NCBI GenBank assembly: GCA_905202605.1
Contig: CAJKSU010000027.1
Location: 1 to 20,104, forward strand
Direction: 5' to 3'
From: an uncultured Eubacteriales bacterium
Lineage (GTDB): Bacteria; Bacillota; Clostridia; Oscillospirales; Oscillospiraceae
Length of the DNA stretch: 20,104 bases
Shown: one piece after another, positions 13,834 to 20,104 of the stretch
Layout: every line of letters starts with the position of its first letter
Numbering within the stretch: the stretch's first letter is position 1
Notes under the pieces: model-generated
What the model saw: only the letters and a program-made list of their open reading frames with translations
Told to the model about the DNA's origin: nothing
Database searches by the model: none
Program-made: the position numbers and the translations under genes

Positions 13834-15822
13834 ATGACACATCCTGAGTACCCCACGCTGTTCTCTCCCATGAGAGTCGGCAATGTGGTGTATAAGAACC
13901 GCATCTTTCAGGCTCCTGCAACGCCTCATCTGCTGCAGACCGATGAGCCTTATCCCACCGATGCCTACCGTGCATACTATGTAGAGAAGGCACGGGGCGG
14001 CACCGCTTCCGTGACCATCGCCGGTCATGACATGAACTCTCTGGCACCCTTCCGTCCCGGCTGGCATAACCTGGATCTGCGTCAGACCACCTATCACCGC
14101 TACTGGCAGAAGTGCGTGGATCAGATCCACTACTATGGCGCCAAGGCTTCCATCGAGCTGCTGGCCTTCTTCTACTCCGGCTGGACCGGCGGCAAGAAGG
14201 GCGAGGGCGAGCATTTCTTCTATTCTGTAGACGGCACTCCCGGCCCTGACGGCTCCGAGCGTCCCATGCTGACCCGTGAGGCTATGGAGGCCATTGCCGA
14301 GGATTATGCCAACGTTGCCGAGCAGGCTGTTTCAGTGGGCTTTGACTCCATCCTGATTCATGGCGGTCACGGCCTGGTCATCAACCGCTTCATGAGCCCC
14401 CTGTTCAACCATCGTACCGATGAGTTCGGCGGCTCCTTCGAGAACCGCTGCCGGTTCCCCATGATGATTCTGGACGCCATCCGCAAGAGAGTTGGTCACA
14501 AGATCCTCATCGAGTACCGTATCTCCGGCTGCGAGCTGGCGGACGAGGTTGGCTATCCCAATGCCGATCAGCAGCTGAAGCCTGAGGACATTGCCGAGTT
14601 CTTGCGTATGGCTGGCGACCGCATTGATATTGCACATATTTCTGCCGGCAACATGTCCATCCCCGGCACCGAGGCCATCATGCATCCCACCATCTTCCAC
14701 AAGCCCGCACAGAATGCCCGCTTTGCCCGGAAGATCAAGGAGCTGGGCGTTCCGCAGCCTGTGCTGACCCTGGGCGCATTCCAGGATCCCAAGCTCATTG
14801 AGGAGACGCTGGCAACCGGCGGCGCTGATTTCGTGGCAATGGCACGCGGCACCATCGCTGATCCTGAAATGCCCGAAAAGGCACGTCATGGTCAGGAGGA
14901 TGAGATTATCCCCTGCATCAAGTGTTTCCACTGCCTGGAGTACTCCAAGCCCTCCACCAAGGCCTTTGCATGTTCCGTCAACCCCACCGTGGGTCGTGAG
15001 AACCAGCTCAAGGATCTGATCCCTGAGTCCACCACCCCCAAGAAGGTTGTTATCATCGGCGGCGGCCCCTCCGGCATGGAGGCTGCAATCATCGCCGCAA
15101 AGCGCGGTCATGATGTTACCATCTACGAGAAGGCTGACCGTCTGGGCGGCAAGCTGGTGTTCTCTGAGCAGGTTTCCTTCAAGTATGATCTGGCGAAGTT
15201 CATGAACTATCAGATCAACCTTGTGAAGAAGCTGGGCATCAAGGTAGTTCTGAACACCGAGGCAACTCCTGAGATGATCGAAGCGCAGAAGGCCGACTGG
15301 GTTCTGGCTGCTGTGGGCGCAAACGCTTTTGTTCCGCCCATCCCCGGCACCGACGGCCCCAACGTCATGATCGCAGAGGAGTGCTACAAGCACATCGACG
15401 AGATCGGTGAGCGTGTTGTTCTGATCGGCGGCGGCGAGGTCGGCTGTGAGACGGCTCTGGCGCTGGCGGAAAAGGGCAAGAAGGTCTCCATCATCGAGAT
15501 GCTGCCTGAGCTTTGCCCCGAAACCTTCCACCTGACCCGCGGCGTTATGCTGGGCAAGATGGAGAAGTGCGTGGATATGTATACCGGCGCTCGCTGCACC
15601 GGCATCACCACCGAGGGCGTCAGCTTCGTGGATAAGGACGGCAACGAGCAGTTCGTACCCTGCGACGTTGTGGTTATGTCCTCCGGCATGCGTCCCCGTC
15701 AGGATCTGGCGGAGAGCTTCCGCATGACCGCTCCGGACTTTATGCCCATCGGCGACTGCGTGATCGCAAAGAACGTTCGGACTGCCACCAGAATGGCATT
15801 CGACGCTGCGACCCGTATCTAA
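13834..15822 (+). CDS. NADH:flavin oxidoreductase, old-yellow-enzyme/Fe-S/FAD type (BaiCD/2-enoate reductase-like)
   Basis: The 662-residue product has the full three-part build of the 2,4-dienoyl-CoA reductase/BaiCD/2-enoate reductase group, which passes hydride from NAD(P)H through FAD and a [4Fe-4S] cluster to FMN and reduces activated C=C bonds. Seen: an FMN TIM barrel (1-340) with HGGHG (His176, His179) and NRFMSPLFNHRTDEFGGSFENR-type signature; cluster cysteines 361, 364, 367 and 380 (C-x2-C-x2-C-x12-C); an FAD site IIGGGPSG (about 406-413); and an NAD(P)H site VLIGGGEVGCE (about 527-537). ATG 13834 has GGAGG at 8 nt; TTG 13804 overlaps the operator. Arg codons are mostly CGT/CGC, suggesting strong expression. 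It ends at a terminator. The substrate is probably an enone or enoate; not assignable further. Confidence 0.93.
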   Translation: MTHPEYPTLFSPMRVGNVVYKNRIFQAPATPHLLQTDEPYPTDAYRAYYVEKARGGTASVTIAGHDMNSLAPFRPGWHNLDLRQTTYHRYWQKCVDQIHYYGAKASIELLAFFYSGWTGGKKGEGEHFFYSVDGTPGPDGSERPMLTREAMEAIAEDYANVAEQAVSVGFDSILIHGGHGLVINRFMSPLFNHRTDEFGGSFENRCRFPMMILDAIRKRVGHKILIEYRISGCELADEVGYPNADQQLKPEDIAEFLRMAGDRIDIAHISAGNMSIPGTEAIMHPTIFHKPAQNARFARKIKELGVPQPVLTLGAFQDPKLIEETLATGGADFVAMARGTIADPEMPEKARHGQEDEIIPCIKCFHCLEYSKPSTKAFACSVNPTVGRENQLKDLIPESTTPKKVVIIGGGPSGMEAAIIAAKRGHDVTIYEKADRLGGKLVFSEQVSFKYDLAKFMNYQINLVKKLGIKVVLNTEATPEMIEAQKADWVLAAVGANAFVPPIPGTDGPNVMIAEECYKHIDEIGERVVLIGGGEVGCETALALAEKGKKVSIIEMLPELCPETFHLTRGVMLGKMEKCVDMYTGARCTGITTEGVSFVDKDGNEQFVPCDVVVMSSGMRPRQDLAESFRMTAPDFMPIGDCVIAKNVRTATRMAFDAATRI

Positions 15823-15832
15823 ATAAAACGGC

Positions 15833-15870
15833 ATCCGCCGCGCAGAGGAAGCTCTGGGCGGCGGATTTTT
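15833..15870 (+). terminator. Intrinsic terminator of the flavoenzyme gene
   Basis: A 15-bp stem with one G-G mismatch (15833-15847 with 15852-15866), loop GAAG, T5 tail (15866-15870), ten bases after the stop codon. Confidence 0.9.
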
Positions 15871-15924
15871 GTATCGAATTAGCTCTGTACGCTGCGGGAG
15901 CAGTTTGAGTTCCTAGGCATTTTA

Positions 15925-16461
15925 TTAAAGTCTAACGCCGTTTTCATATCGGAAATTATGTGTATACCGTTTTTTTAATGCATTTTCCCATTCTTCCTGC
16001 TCAGATAGTCCACGTCCCTCTCTCATAATCGCTTCGTACGTATTACACAGTTCAAATATATACGCATCTTTTAGCTCTGTTTCCAATTCGTTCATTGAAT
16101 GAATTGGAGATAGTGTATTAAAATGCTCGAATCCTTCTGCTTGTTCTACACGTAGGATCACACGTTGAAATCATCCTGCATTAGGCGAAAGCACTTCCTC
16201 CACATAAGCTAACTGCTTACCTGTATCGGTTCTATACAAGTTTTCTTCATCACGTAGATCAGTGCCAGATCGGATGGACAGAATATGTTCCCCTATATGC
16301 AGAGGTTCCTTTTCAAAGGAAAATGCTCCATTCATACACAGTTCACGCATAATGTTACACCAATTTACAATAAAAGCCCCTTTAAGCGGAAGCAATTGCT
16401 TTAAAGAGGGAGTATCCTCCCGCCAAATCTGCTCTGCCTGTCGGTGCATTTCAATCGCCAT
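15925..16461 (-). pseudogene. Uncharacterised gene interrupted by one in-frame TGA
   Basis: Two minus-strand open stretches, 16461 to 16174 and 16170 to 15925, are in the same frame and are separated only by a TGA at 16171-16173 (context PNAG-stop-FQRVILRVEQ). Joined, they give a ~178-residue soluble, Glu-rich protein with MAIEMHRQAEQIW at the start and RYTHNFRYENGVRL at the end; I do not recognise the family. ATG 16461 is preferred because GGGAG lies 6 nt upstream; ATG 16476 is possible. TGA ends several other genes here (for example 10263, 11096, 11866), so it is not recoded. Coding character continues after the stop, which points to a recent nonsense change or a sequencing error. The patch is AT-richer than its neighbours, hinting at acquired DNA. 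Confidence 0.6.
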
Positions 16462-16481
16462 TCCAATCTCCCACATTTCTC

Positions 16482-16510
16482 TTTGTAATGATTACAATTC
16501 AGAAAATCAA
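16482..16510 (-). promoter_or_regulatory. Minus-strand promoter containing a Fur-family-like 7-1-7 palindrome
   Basis: On the minus strand TTGATT (16510-16505), 17 bp, TACAAA (16487-16482) drive the interrupted gene. Within the spacer and -10 lies the perfect palindrome TTGTAAT-G-ATTACAA (16483-16497). This matches the TnnTAAT-N-ATTAnnA frame shared by Fur, PerR and Zur boxes of Firmicutes, differing at the variable second and third positions. Confidence 0.45.
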
Positions 16511-16640
16511 GATATATTTTCCAATCCCGTTTTATCCCACGCCGATATCCTTGTCAATCCAATACTCCAAAAAATAAACGTATTTCGAGGGAAAGTGTAA
16601 GAATCGGCTTCCAAAAAATCTCACCCATAAACCCGAAAAA

Positions 16641-16679
16641 ACGGCACACGCTAACCGTGAGGTGGTATGCGTGTGCCGT
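16641..16679 (+). promoter_or_regulatory. Start-codon hairpin of the M23 peptidase mRNA
   Basis: A perfect 11-bp inverted repeat (ACGGCACACGC 16641-16651 with GCGTGTGCCGT 16669-16679) has a 17-nt loop that exposes the ribosome site GAGG (16659-16662). The likely start codon GTG (16671-16673) is buried in the 3' arm. Folding in the mRNA would hinder initiation. Confidence 0.55.
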
Positions 16680-17642
16680 AGGTGGATAATTTTAATTGTA
16701 TTGACCGGCTTCCTGCTGACCAGCGCAGGGGCAGAGGAGGATTATATTCACTGGGTGGATTTTGACGTGCCGGTGGAGGCGCTGGAGACGGCGCTGCGGC
16801 TGGACATCGAATCGCAGGGCAGGGAGAAGCCCATGAGCTGGATCGACATATTGGCGCTGGGCGCTGCCAGAAACGGCAGCGGGAAGCTAACCGCGGCCCA
16901 GGTGCGGCAGGCGGCGGAGTTGCTGGAGGGGGATACCCCTCCGGAGACGCTGCTGGGCGCACAGGCAAAGTATTTCCGCTATTACCGGGAAGCGTACGGT
17001 GCTGTGCTGGGGGGACTGGTGGGCAGCTATGCCATCAGAAGGGCAGACGGAAGCTGGGCGGCAGAATACGGGCTGAAGGCCTTCTGTCCGGTGGCGGCAG
17101 GGTGGGGCTTTTCCCACTGTCAGGACTTTGGAAACAGCCGCAGCTTTGGCTACCGGCGCAGGCACTTGGGCAACGACCTGATGGGGACGCTGGGGACTCC
17201 CATTGCGGCGGTAGAGGGCGGCACCGTGGAGGCGCTGGGCTGGAACCGTTACGGCGGCTGGCGCGTGGGCATTCGCTCCTTTGACCGGAAGCGCTACTAT
17301 TACTATGCCCATCTCAGAAAGGACGCACCCTTTGCGCCGGGACTTCAAGTAGGGGACACAGTGAGCGCCGGGGATATCATCGGCTTTATGGGGCGCACCG
17401 GCTATTCCGATACGGAGAACACCAACAATATCGAGGTGGTGCATCTCCATTTTGGCATCGAGCTGGTGTTTGACGAAAGCCAGAAGGAATCAGATCATGA
17501 GATCTGGATCGATGCCTATCCCATTGTAGAGCTGCTGCGGCGGCATTCCGTGACGGTAGTGCGGGACGAGGAAAGCGGCTATTACCGCAGAGCCTATGCC
17601 TATGTCGATCTGGATCGGGAACCGCTGCCCGTGGAGCCTTAA
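16671..17642 (+). CDS. Secreted M23-family zinc metallopeptidase (peptidoglycan endopeptidase)
   Basis: The ~323-residue product starts with a signal peptide (MCRRWIILIVLTGFLLTSAGA, cleavage likely after AGA; no lipobox) and has a helical middle domain rich in Ala and Gln. The C-terminal LytM domain has the complete M23 site: zinc ligands His165 and Asp169 (HLGND) and His260, with catalytic His214 (YYYAHL) and His258 (HLHF). The family cuts peptide cross-links of peptidoglycan. GTG 16671 has GAGG at 8 nt; GTG 16662 in frame would overlap that site, and the ATG at 16667 is out of frame and stops at once. No clear promoter is seen; a weak TTGTCA/AATAAA pair lies near 16551-16578. Its stop overlaps the stop of the convergent nitroreductase gene. 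Confidence 0.88.
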   Translation: MCRRWIILIVLTGFLLTSAGAEEDYIHWVDFDVPVEALETALRLDIESQGREKPMSWIDILALGAARNGSGKLTAAQVRQAAELLEGDTPPETLLGAQAKYFRYYREAYGAVLGGLVGSYAIRRADGSWAAEYGLKAFCPVAAGWGFSHCQDFGNSRSFGYRRRHLGNDLMGTLGTPIAAVEGGTVEALGWNRYGGWRVGIRSFDRKRYYYYAHLRKDAPFAPGLQVGDTVSAGDIIGFMGRTGYSDTENTNNIEVVHLHFGIELVFDESQKESDHEIWIDAYPIVELLRRHSVTVVRDEESGYYRRAYAYVDLDREPLPVEP

Positions 17643-18451
17643 AGCTCCGTCATGGAGACGGGCTTTCTGGGGGCGGTGCGCCGGAACTTCACATCCGGAT
17701 GCCCCAGCACCAGACAGCGAACCACCTGCTCGTCAGGGGCAAGCCCCAGCATGGCCTGAATCTCTCGGCTTCCGGCACAGCATGCGGTAAAATAGCCGCT
17801 GTAAAGGCAGCCAAGTCCCAGCTCTGCCGCCATCAGCTCCGTATAAGCGGCGGCAGCTGCCGCATCCCGCACGTCGTTTCCGCTGGCAACAAACATCAAA
17901 AGCTGCGGGGCATGGAAAAACAGCGGGTCAAAGGCTCCGTTCTCCCTGCGCTGCTGCTGCCATGCGATAAAGTTCCGGGCGCGGCGCAGCTCGCCGGGAT
18001 CGGTGGCTTTTTTCAGCTGCATTTCCCCAACATGGGCAAGGGTGTCCAGCGCTGCGTCCAGAATCGCCGGAATTTGTTTCGTGACCGAGATATAGCGGGT
18101 AGCCTGTAGATTCTTGGCGGTGGGACATGCTCTGGCGGCGCTCAGGAGCATGGTAAGCTCCTGCTTTGTCACCGGGGCATCGGTATAGTGGCGGCAGGAG
18201 CGCCGGGCGCGCATGGCCCCCAGCAGCGCCTCAGGGTCGTGCTCCTTGCGGACGGGCTGTACGTCGTCGCCGGGCAGGGCGGGGTCAGAGACAGCCTCTG
18301 CGGGACATACCGCAATACAGTGTCCGCAGCCAATGCAGTTGACGGGCGCAGTGAGCGCCGGACGGCCTGCTTCTAATGTAATTGCGCCGGGAAAGCAGTC
18401 CCAGGCGCATTTTCCGCAGCCAACGCAGCGGGTAAGGTCAAAGGTAATCAT
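17639..18451 (-). CDS. Ferredoxin-nitroreductase fusion (2x[4Fe-4S] plus FMN nitroreductase domain)
   Basis: The 270-residue product has two N-terminal [4Fe-4S] motifs, Cys9-12-15-19 (CVGCGKCAWDC) and Cys39-42-45-49 (CIGCGHCIAVC), then a nitroreductase domain from about residue 75 (MRARRSCRHYTD, the phosphate-binding Arg-rich opening; ACPTAKNLQATRYI; and ELGLGCLYSGYF). Such ferredoxin-coupled, FMN-binding reductases of anaerobes reduce nitro, quinone or similar acceptors with electrons from ferredoxin; the true substrate is unknown. GGAGG lies 7 nt before the ATG. Its 3' end overlaps the stop codon of the M23 gene by 3 bp, tail to tail. It could pass electrons in redox reactions linked to the flavoenzyme at 13834, but nothing except proximity supports that. 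Confidence 0.92.
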   Translation of the reverse strand: MITFDLTRCVGCGKCAWDCFPGAITLEAGRPALTAPVNCIGCGHCIAVCPAEAVSDPALPGDDVQPVRKEHDPEALLGAMRARRSCRHYTDAPVTKQELTMLLSAARACPTAKNLQATRYISVTKQIPAILDAALDTLAHVGEMQLKKATDPGELRRARNFIAWQQQRRENGAFDPLFFHAPQLLMFVASGNDVRDAAAAAAYTELMAAELGLGCLYSGYFTACCAGSREIQAMLGLAPDEQVVRCLVLGHPDVKFRRTAPRKPVSMTEL

Positions 18452-18537
18452 GGAAGTTCCTCCATTCGTAGCATTCTTACTTTTATTATATCGGTTTTGT
18501 CAAGAATAACGGGGATTGAATAAAAAACCGAGGATAC

Positions 18538-18657
18538 TTGACAGAATTCCCTATATTATGTATTAAGAAGAATTGAGATATCTCCGCTAAACATTACTCC
18601 TAACGACAAAAAGAGCTGCCTCGCATGATTGCGCAATCATTTCGAGACAGCTTTTTT
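18538..18657 (+). ncRNA. Candidate small RNA with promoter and terminator but no open reading frame
   Basis: TTGACA (18538-18543), 17 bp and TATTAA (18561-18566) point rightward into a stretch with no plus-strand gene, ending ~90 nt later in a strong hairpin with T6 (18652-18657). The implied transcript (about 18573-18657, ~85 nt) has a single-stranded 5' half with two CTCC motifs (18582-18585 and 18597-18600), complementary to the GGAG core of ribosome sites, and a hairpin tail. This is the typical build of a trans-acting base-pairing RNA. It could equally be a chance promoter facing the ftsH terminator. Confidence 0.35.
18608..18657 (-). terminator. Bidirectional intrinsic terminator downstream of ftsH
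   Basis: An 18-19-bp imperfect stem (18614-18631 with 18634-18652, GCGC at the tip) has an A-run on its left and a T6 run on its right, so it reads as a terminator on both strands. It begins 7 nt after the ftsH stop and would also end any rightward transcript from 18538. Confidence 0.88.
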
Positions 18658-18664
18658 CTTATCC

Positions 18665-20104
18665 TTATTCGTTAGGCTCAGAAGGTTCCTGCGGCGTATG
18701 CTCAGGAGAACTGGTTTCTTCGGGGGATTCCTCCGTGGGAACATTAGAGTGCTCCTTCGCCGTCTGCTCTACCGGCTGCTCCGCATCCTGAGTTTGCACA
18801 GTCCCGGAAGCGGGAAGCTCCTCCGGCTCCTTAAGGAAGGACATGAACTCGTCACCGGTGATGGTTTCCTTGGTGAGCAGGAACAGGGCGATTTCGTCCA
18901 GATGCTCCCGGTTGTCCCGAAGCATCTGACAAGCCTCCTGATAGCAGGTGCTCAGCAGCTCCCGCACCTCGGCGTCCGCCTCGGCGGCGGTGGACTCGGC
19001 GCAGTTCATGGCGCTTTGCCCGCCGAGATACTGGCTTTCGGTGGTAGCTAGAGCCATCAGACCGAACTTTTTGCTCATGCCGAACATGGTAATCATTTTC
19101 CGAGCCAGATCGGTGGCACGCTCAATGTCATTGGCTGCACCGGTGGTCTGGGTACCGAATACCACGTCCTCGGCGGCACGTCCGCCCAGCAGGGTGCGAA
19201 GCTCACCAATCAGCTCCTCCTTGGAGTTCAGGAACTTTTCTTCCTCCTCCATCTGGAGGGTATAGCCCAGCGCACCGGAGGTGTGGGGAACAATGGTGAT
19301 TTTCTGTACGGGGGCGGTATGCTTTTGCAGCGCCGCCACCAGTGCGTGACCGACCTCGTGATAGGATACGATCCGCTTTTCAATATCAGTCAGCACGGTA
19401 CCCTTTTTCTCAGTACCGGCAATGACGGTTTCAAAGGAAACCAGCAGATCCTCCTGATTGACCGCCTGCCGTCCCATACGAACGGCGCGCAGGGCGGCTT
19501 CGTTGACCAGATTAGCAAGGTCTGCGCCCACCGTACCGGCGGTGACCTGCGCAATGCGGTTGAGGTCTACATCCTCGGTGAGCTTGATATTTCTGGTATG
19601 AACCTTGAGGGTCTGGAGACGACCGGCAAGGTTGGGCTTGTCCACAATGATCCGGCGGTCAAAGCGTCCGGCACGAAGCAGCGCCTTGTCCAGAATCTCC
19701 GGACGGTTGGTTGCGGCAAGGATGACCACGCCCTTGGAGGAATCGAAGCCGTCGATTTCGGAGAGCAACTGGTTCAGGGTCTGTTCCCGCTCATCGTTGC
19801 TGCCCAGCCGGTTGTCACGGCTCTTGCCGATGGCGTCGATCTCATCAATGAAGATGATGGCGGGGGCCTGCTTGGAGGCCTGCTGGAACAGGTCACGAAC
19901 ACGGCTTGCGCCTACGCCCACGAACATCTCTACAAAGTCAGAGCCGGAGATGAAGAAGAACGGAACGCCCGCTTCACCGGCAACGGCCTTTGCCAGCAGG
20001 GTCTTGCCGGTACCGGGGGAGCCGACCAGAAGCGCACCCTTGGGGATCTTTGCGCCAATGGCGGCATATTTCTGGGGCTTATGGAGAAAATCAATGATCT
20101 CCTG
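18665..20104 (-). CDS. ftsH: ATP-dependent zinc metalloprotease FtsH, C-terminal 479 residues (runs off the window)
   Basis: FtsH is a membrane-bound AAA+ protease that degrades misfolded membrane and regulatory proteins. The frame is open from the right edge, so the N-terminal membrane part is outside. Seen in order: Walker A GSPGTGKT (visible residues 28-35; Ser replaces the common Pro), FVGVGASRVRDLF pore loop region, Walker B IIFIDEIDAIGKSRDNRLGS, the second region of homology NRPEILDKALLRAGRFDRR, zinc motif HEVGH (19346-19360) with the distant Asp in AANDIERATDLA, and the helical C-terminal domain. The last ~55 residues are a Pro/Glu/Thr-rich disordered tail ending PSEPNE. The stop at 18665 is followed at once by the two-way terminator. 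The identity is secure. Confidence 0.97.
   Translation of the reverse strand, partial: QEIIDFLHKPQKYAAIGAKIPKGALLVGSPGTGKTLLAKAVAGEAGVPFFFISGSDFVEMFVGVGASRVRDLFQQASKQAPAIIFIDEIDAIGKSRDNRLGSNDEREQTLNQLLSEIDGFDSSKGVVILAATNRPEILDKALLRAGRFDRRIIVDKPNLAGRLQTLKVHTRNIKLTEDVDLNRIAQVTAGTVGADLANLVNEAALRAVRMGRQAVNQEDLLVSFETVIAGTEKKGTVLTDIEKRIVSYHEVGHALVAALQKHTAPVQKITIVPHTSGALGYTLQMEEEEKFLNSKEELIGELRTLLGGRAAEDVVFGTQTTGAANDIERATDLARKMITMFGMSKKFGLMALATTESQYLGGQSAMNCAESTAAEADAEVRELLSTCYQEACQMLRDNREHLDEIALFLLTKETITGDEFMSFLKEPEELPASGTVQTQDAEQPVEQTAKEHSNVPTEESPEETSSPEHTPQEPSEPNE

Noticed and set aside
9546..15822. A true bile-acid-inducible (bai) operon
   Set aside because: SnoaL-like and BaiCD-like proteins are present, but there is no CoA ligase, CoA transferase or hydroxysteroid dehydrogenase, and the crotonase and ACT genes are not bai genes.
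16171..16173. TGA as selenocysteine or reassigned codon
   Set aside because: No convincing SECIS-like stem-loop follows, and TGA clearly ends several other genes in the window.
16262..16600. Plus-strand 112-residue open reading frame
   Set aside because: It is antisense to the interrupted minus-strand gene, shows no recognisable domain and has no good ribosome site; it is a shadow.
1..20104. tRNA, rRNA, CRISPR arrays, insertion sequences or phage genes
   Set aside because: No cloverleaf, rRNA-like stretch, repeat-spacer pattern, transposase, integrase or phage structural protein was seen on either strand.

Overview
The window looks like a chromosomal segment of a gut-type anaerobic Firmicute, most likely in the Clostridia (Oscillospiraceae-like). 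The signs are strong GGAGG ribosome binding sites, G+C-rich codon use, a clostridial-style cysteine-tailed Mrp protein, an HtrA with a long Gln/Pro/Gly-rich cytoplasmic head, ferredoxin-nitroreductase and FtsH types common in that group, and Fe-S flavoenzymes with no oxygen-dependent enzymes. Genus cannot be fixed from the sequence alone.

Layout. 1-435 (-) is the start of a DUF6062-type Cys-rich protein that runs off the left edge. 599-7548 (+) is ordinary metabolism: an acyl-ACP thioesterase, IMP dehydrogenase (guaB), then a tight three-gene unit (ABC-F ATPase, YdcF/DUF218 membrane protein, GNAT acetyltransferase), an Mrp/NBP35 Fe-S carrier ATPase, and a small uncharacterised protein. 7670-9391 (+) is a membrane-anchored HtrA protease ending at a clear terminator.

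9449-15870 (+) is the most interesting part: a catabolic-looking island made of several separately controlled transcription units. It has three consecutive, mutually related NTF2/SnoaL-like proteins behind a 21-bp perfect palindrome, a crotonase-fold protein that matches 6-oxocamphor hydrolase (a cyclic beta-diketone C-C hydrolase) at all five of its known active-site positions, a small ACT-domain protein behind a terminator, and a 662-residue Fe-S/FMN/FAD old-yellow-enzyme reductase of the BaiCD/2-enoate reductase kind. No CoA ligase, CoA transferase or dehydrogenase is present, so this is not a bile-acid (bai) operon. My inference is a CoA-independent anaerobic route: the flavoenzyme reduces an enone, the SnoaL-like proteins carry out isomerisation or dehydration, and the crotonase opens a ring by retro-Claisen hydrolysis. 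The substrate (terpenoid, steroid, flavonoid or other plant polyketide) cannot be read from the sequence.

15871-16670 is an AT-richer patch with a broken minus-strand gene (one in-frame TGA) under a promoter carrying a Fur-family-like 7-1-7 palindrome. After it come an M23 endopeptidase (+) whose start codon lies in a perfect 11-bp hairpin, a convergent ferredoxin-nitroreductase (-), an intergenic region with a candidate small RNA that shares a two-way terminator with ftsH, and ftsH (-), which runs off the right edge. No rRNA, tRNA, CRISPR array, insertion sequence or phage gene was seen.
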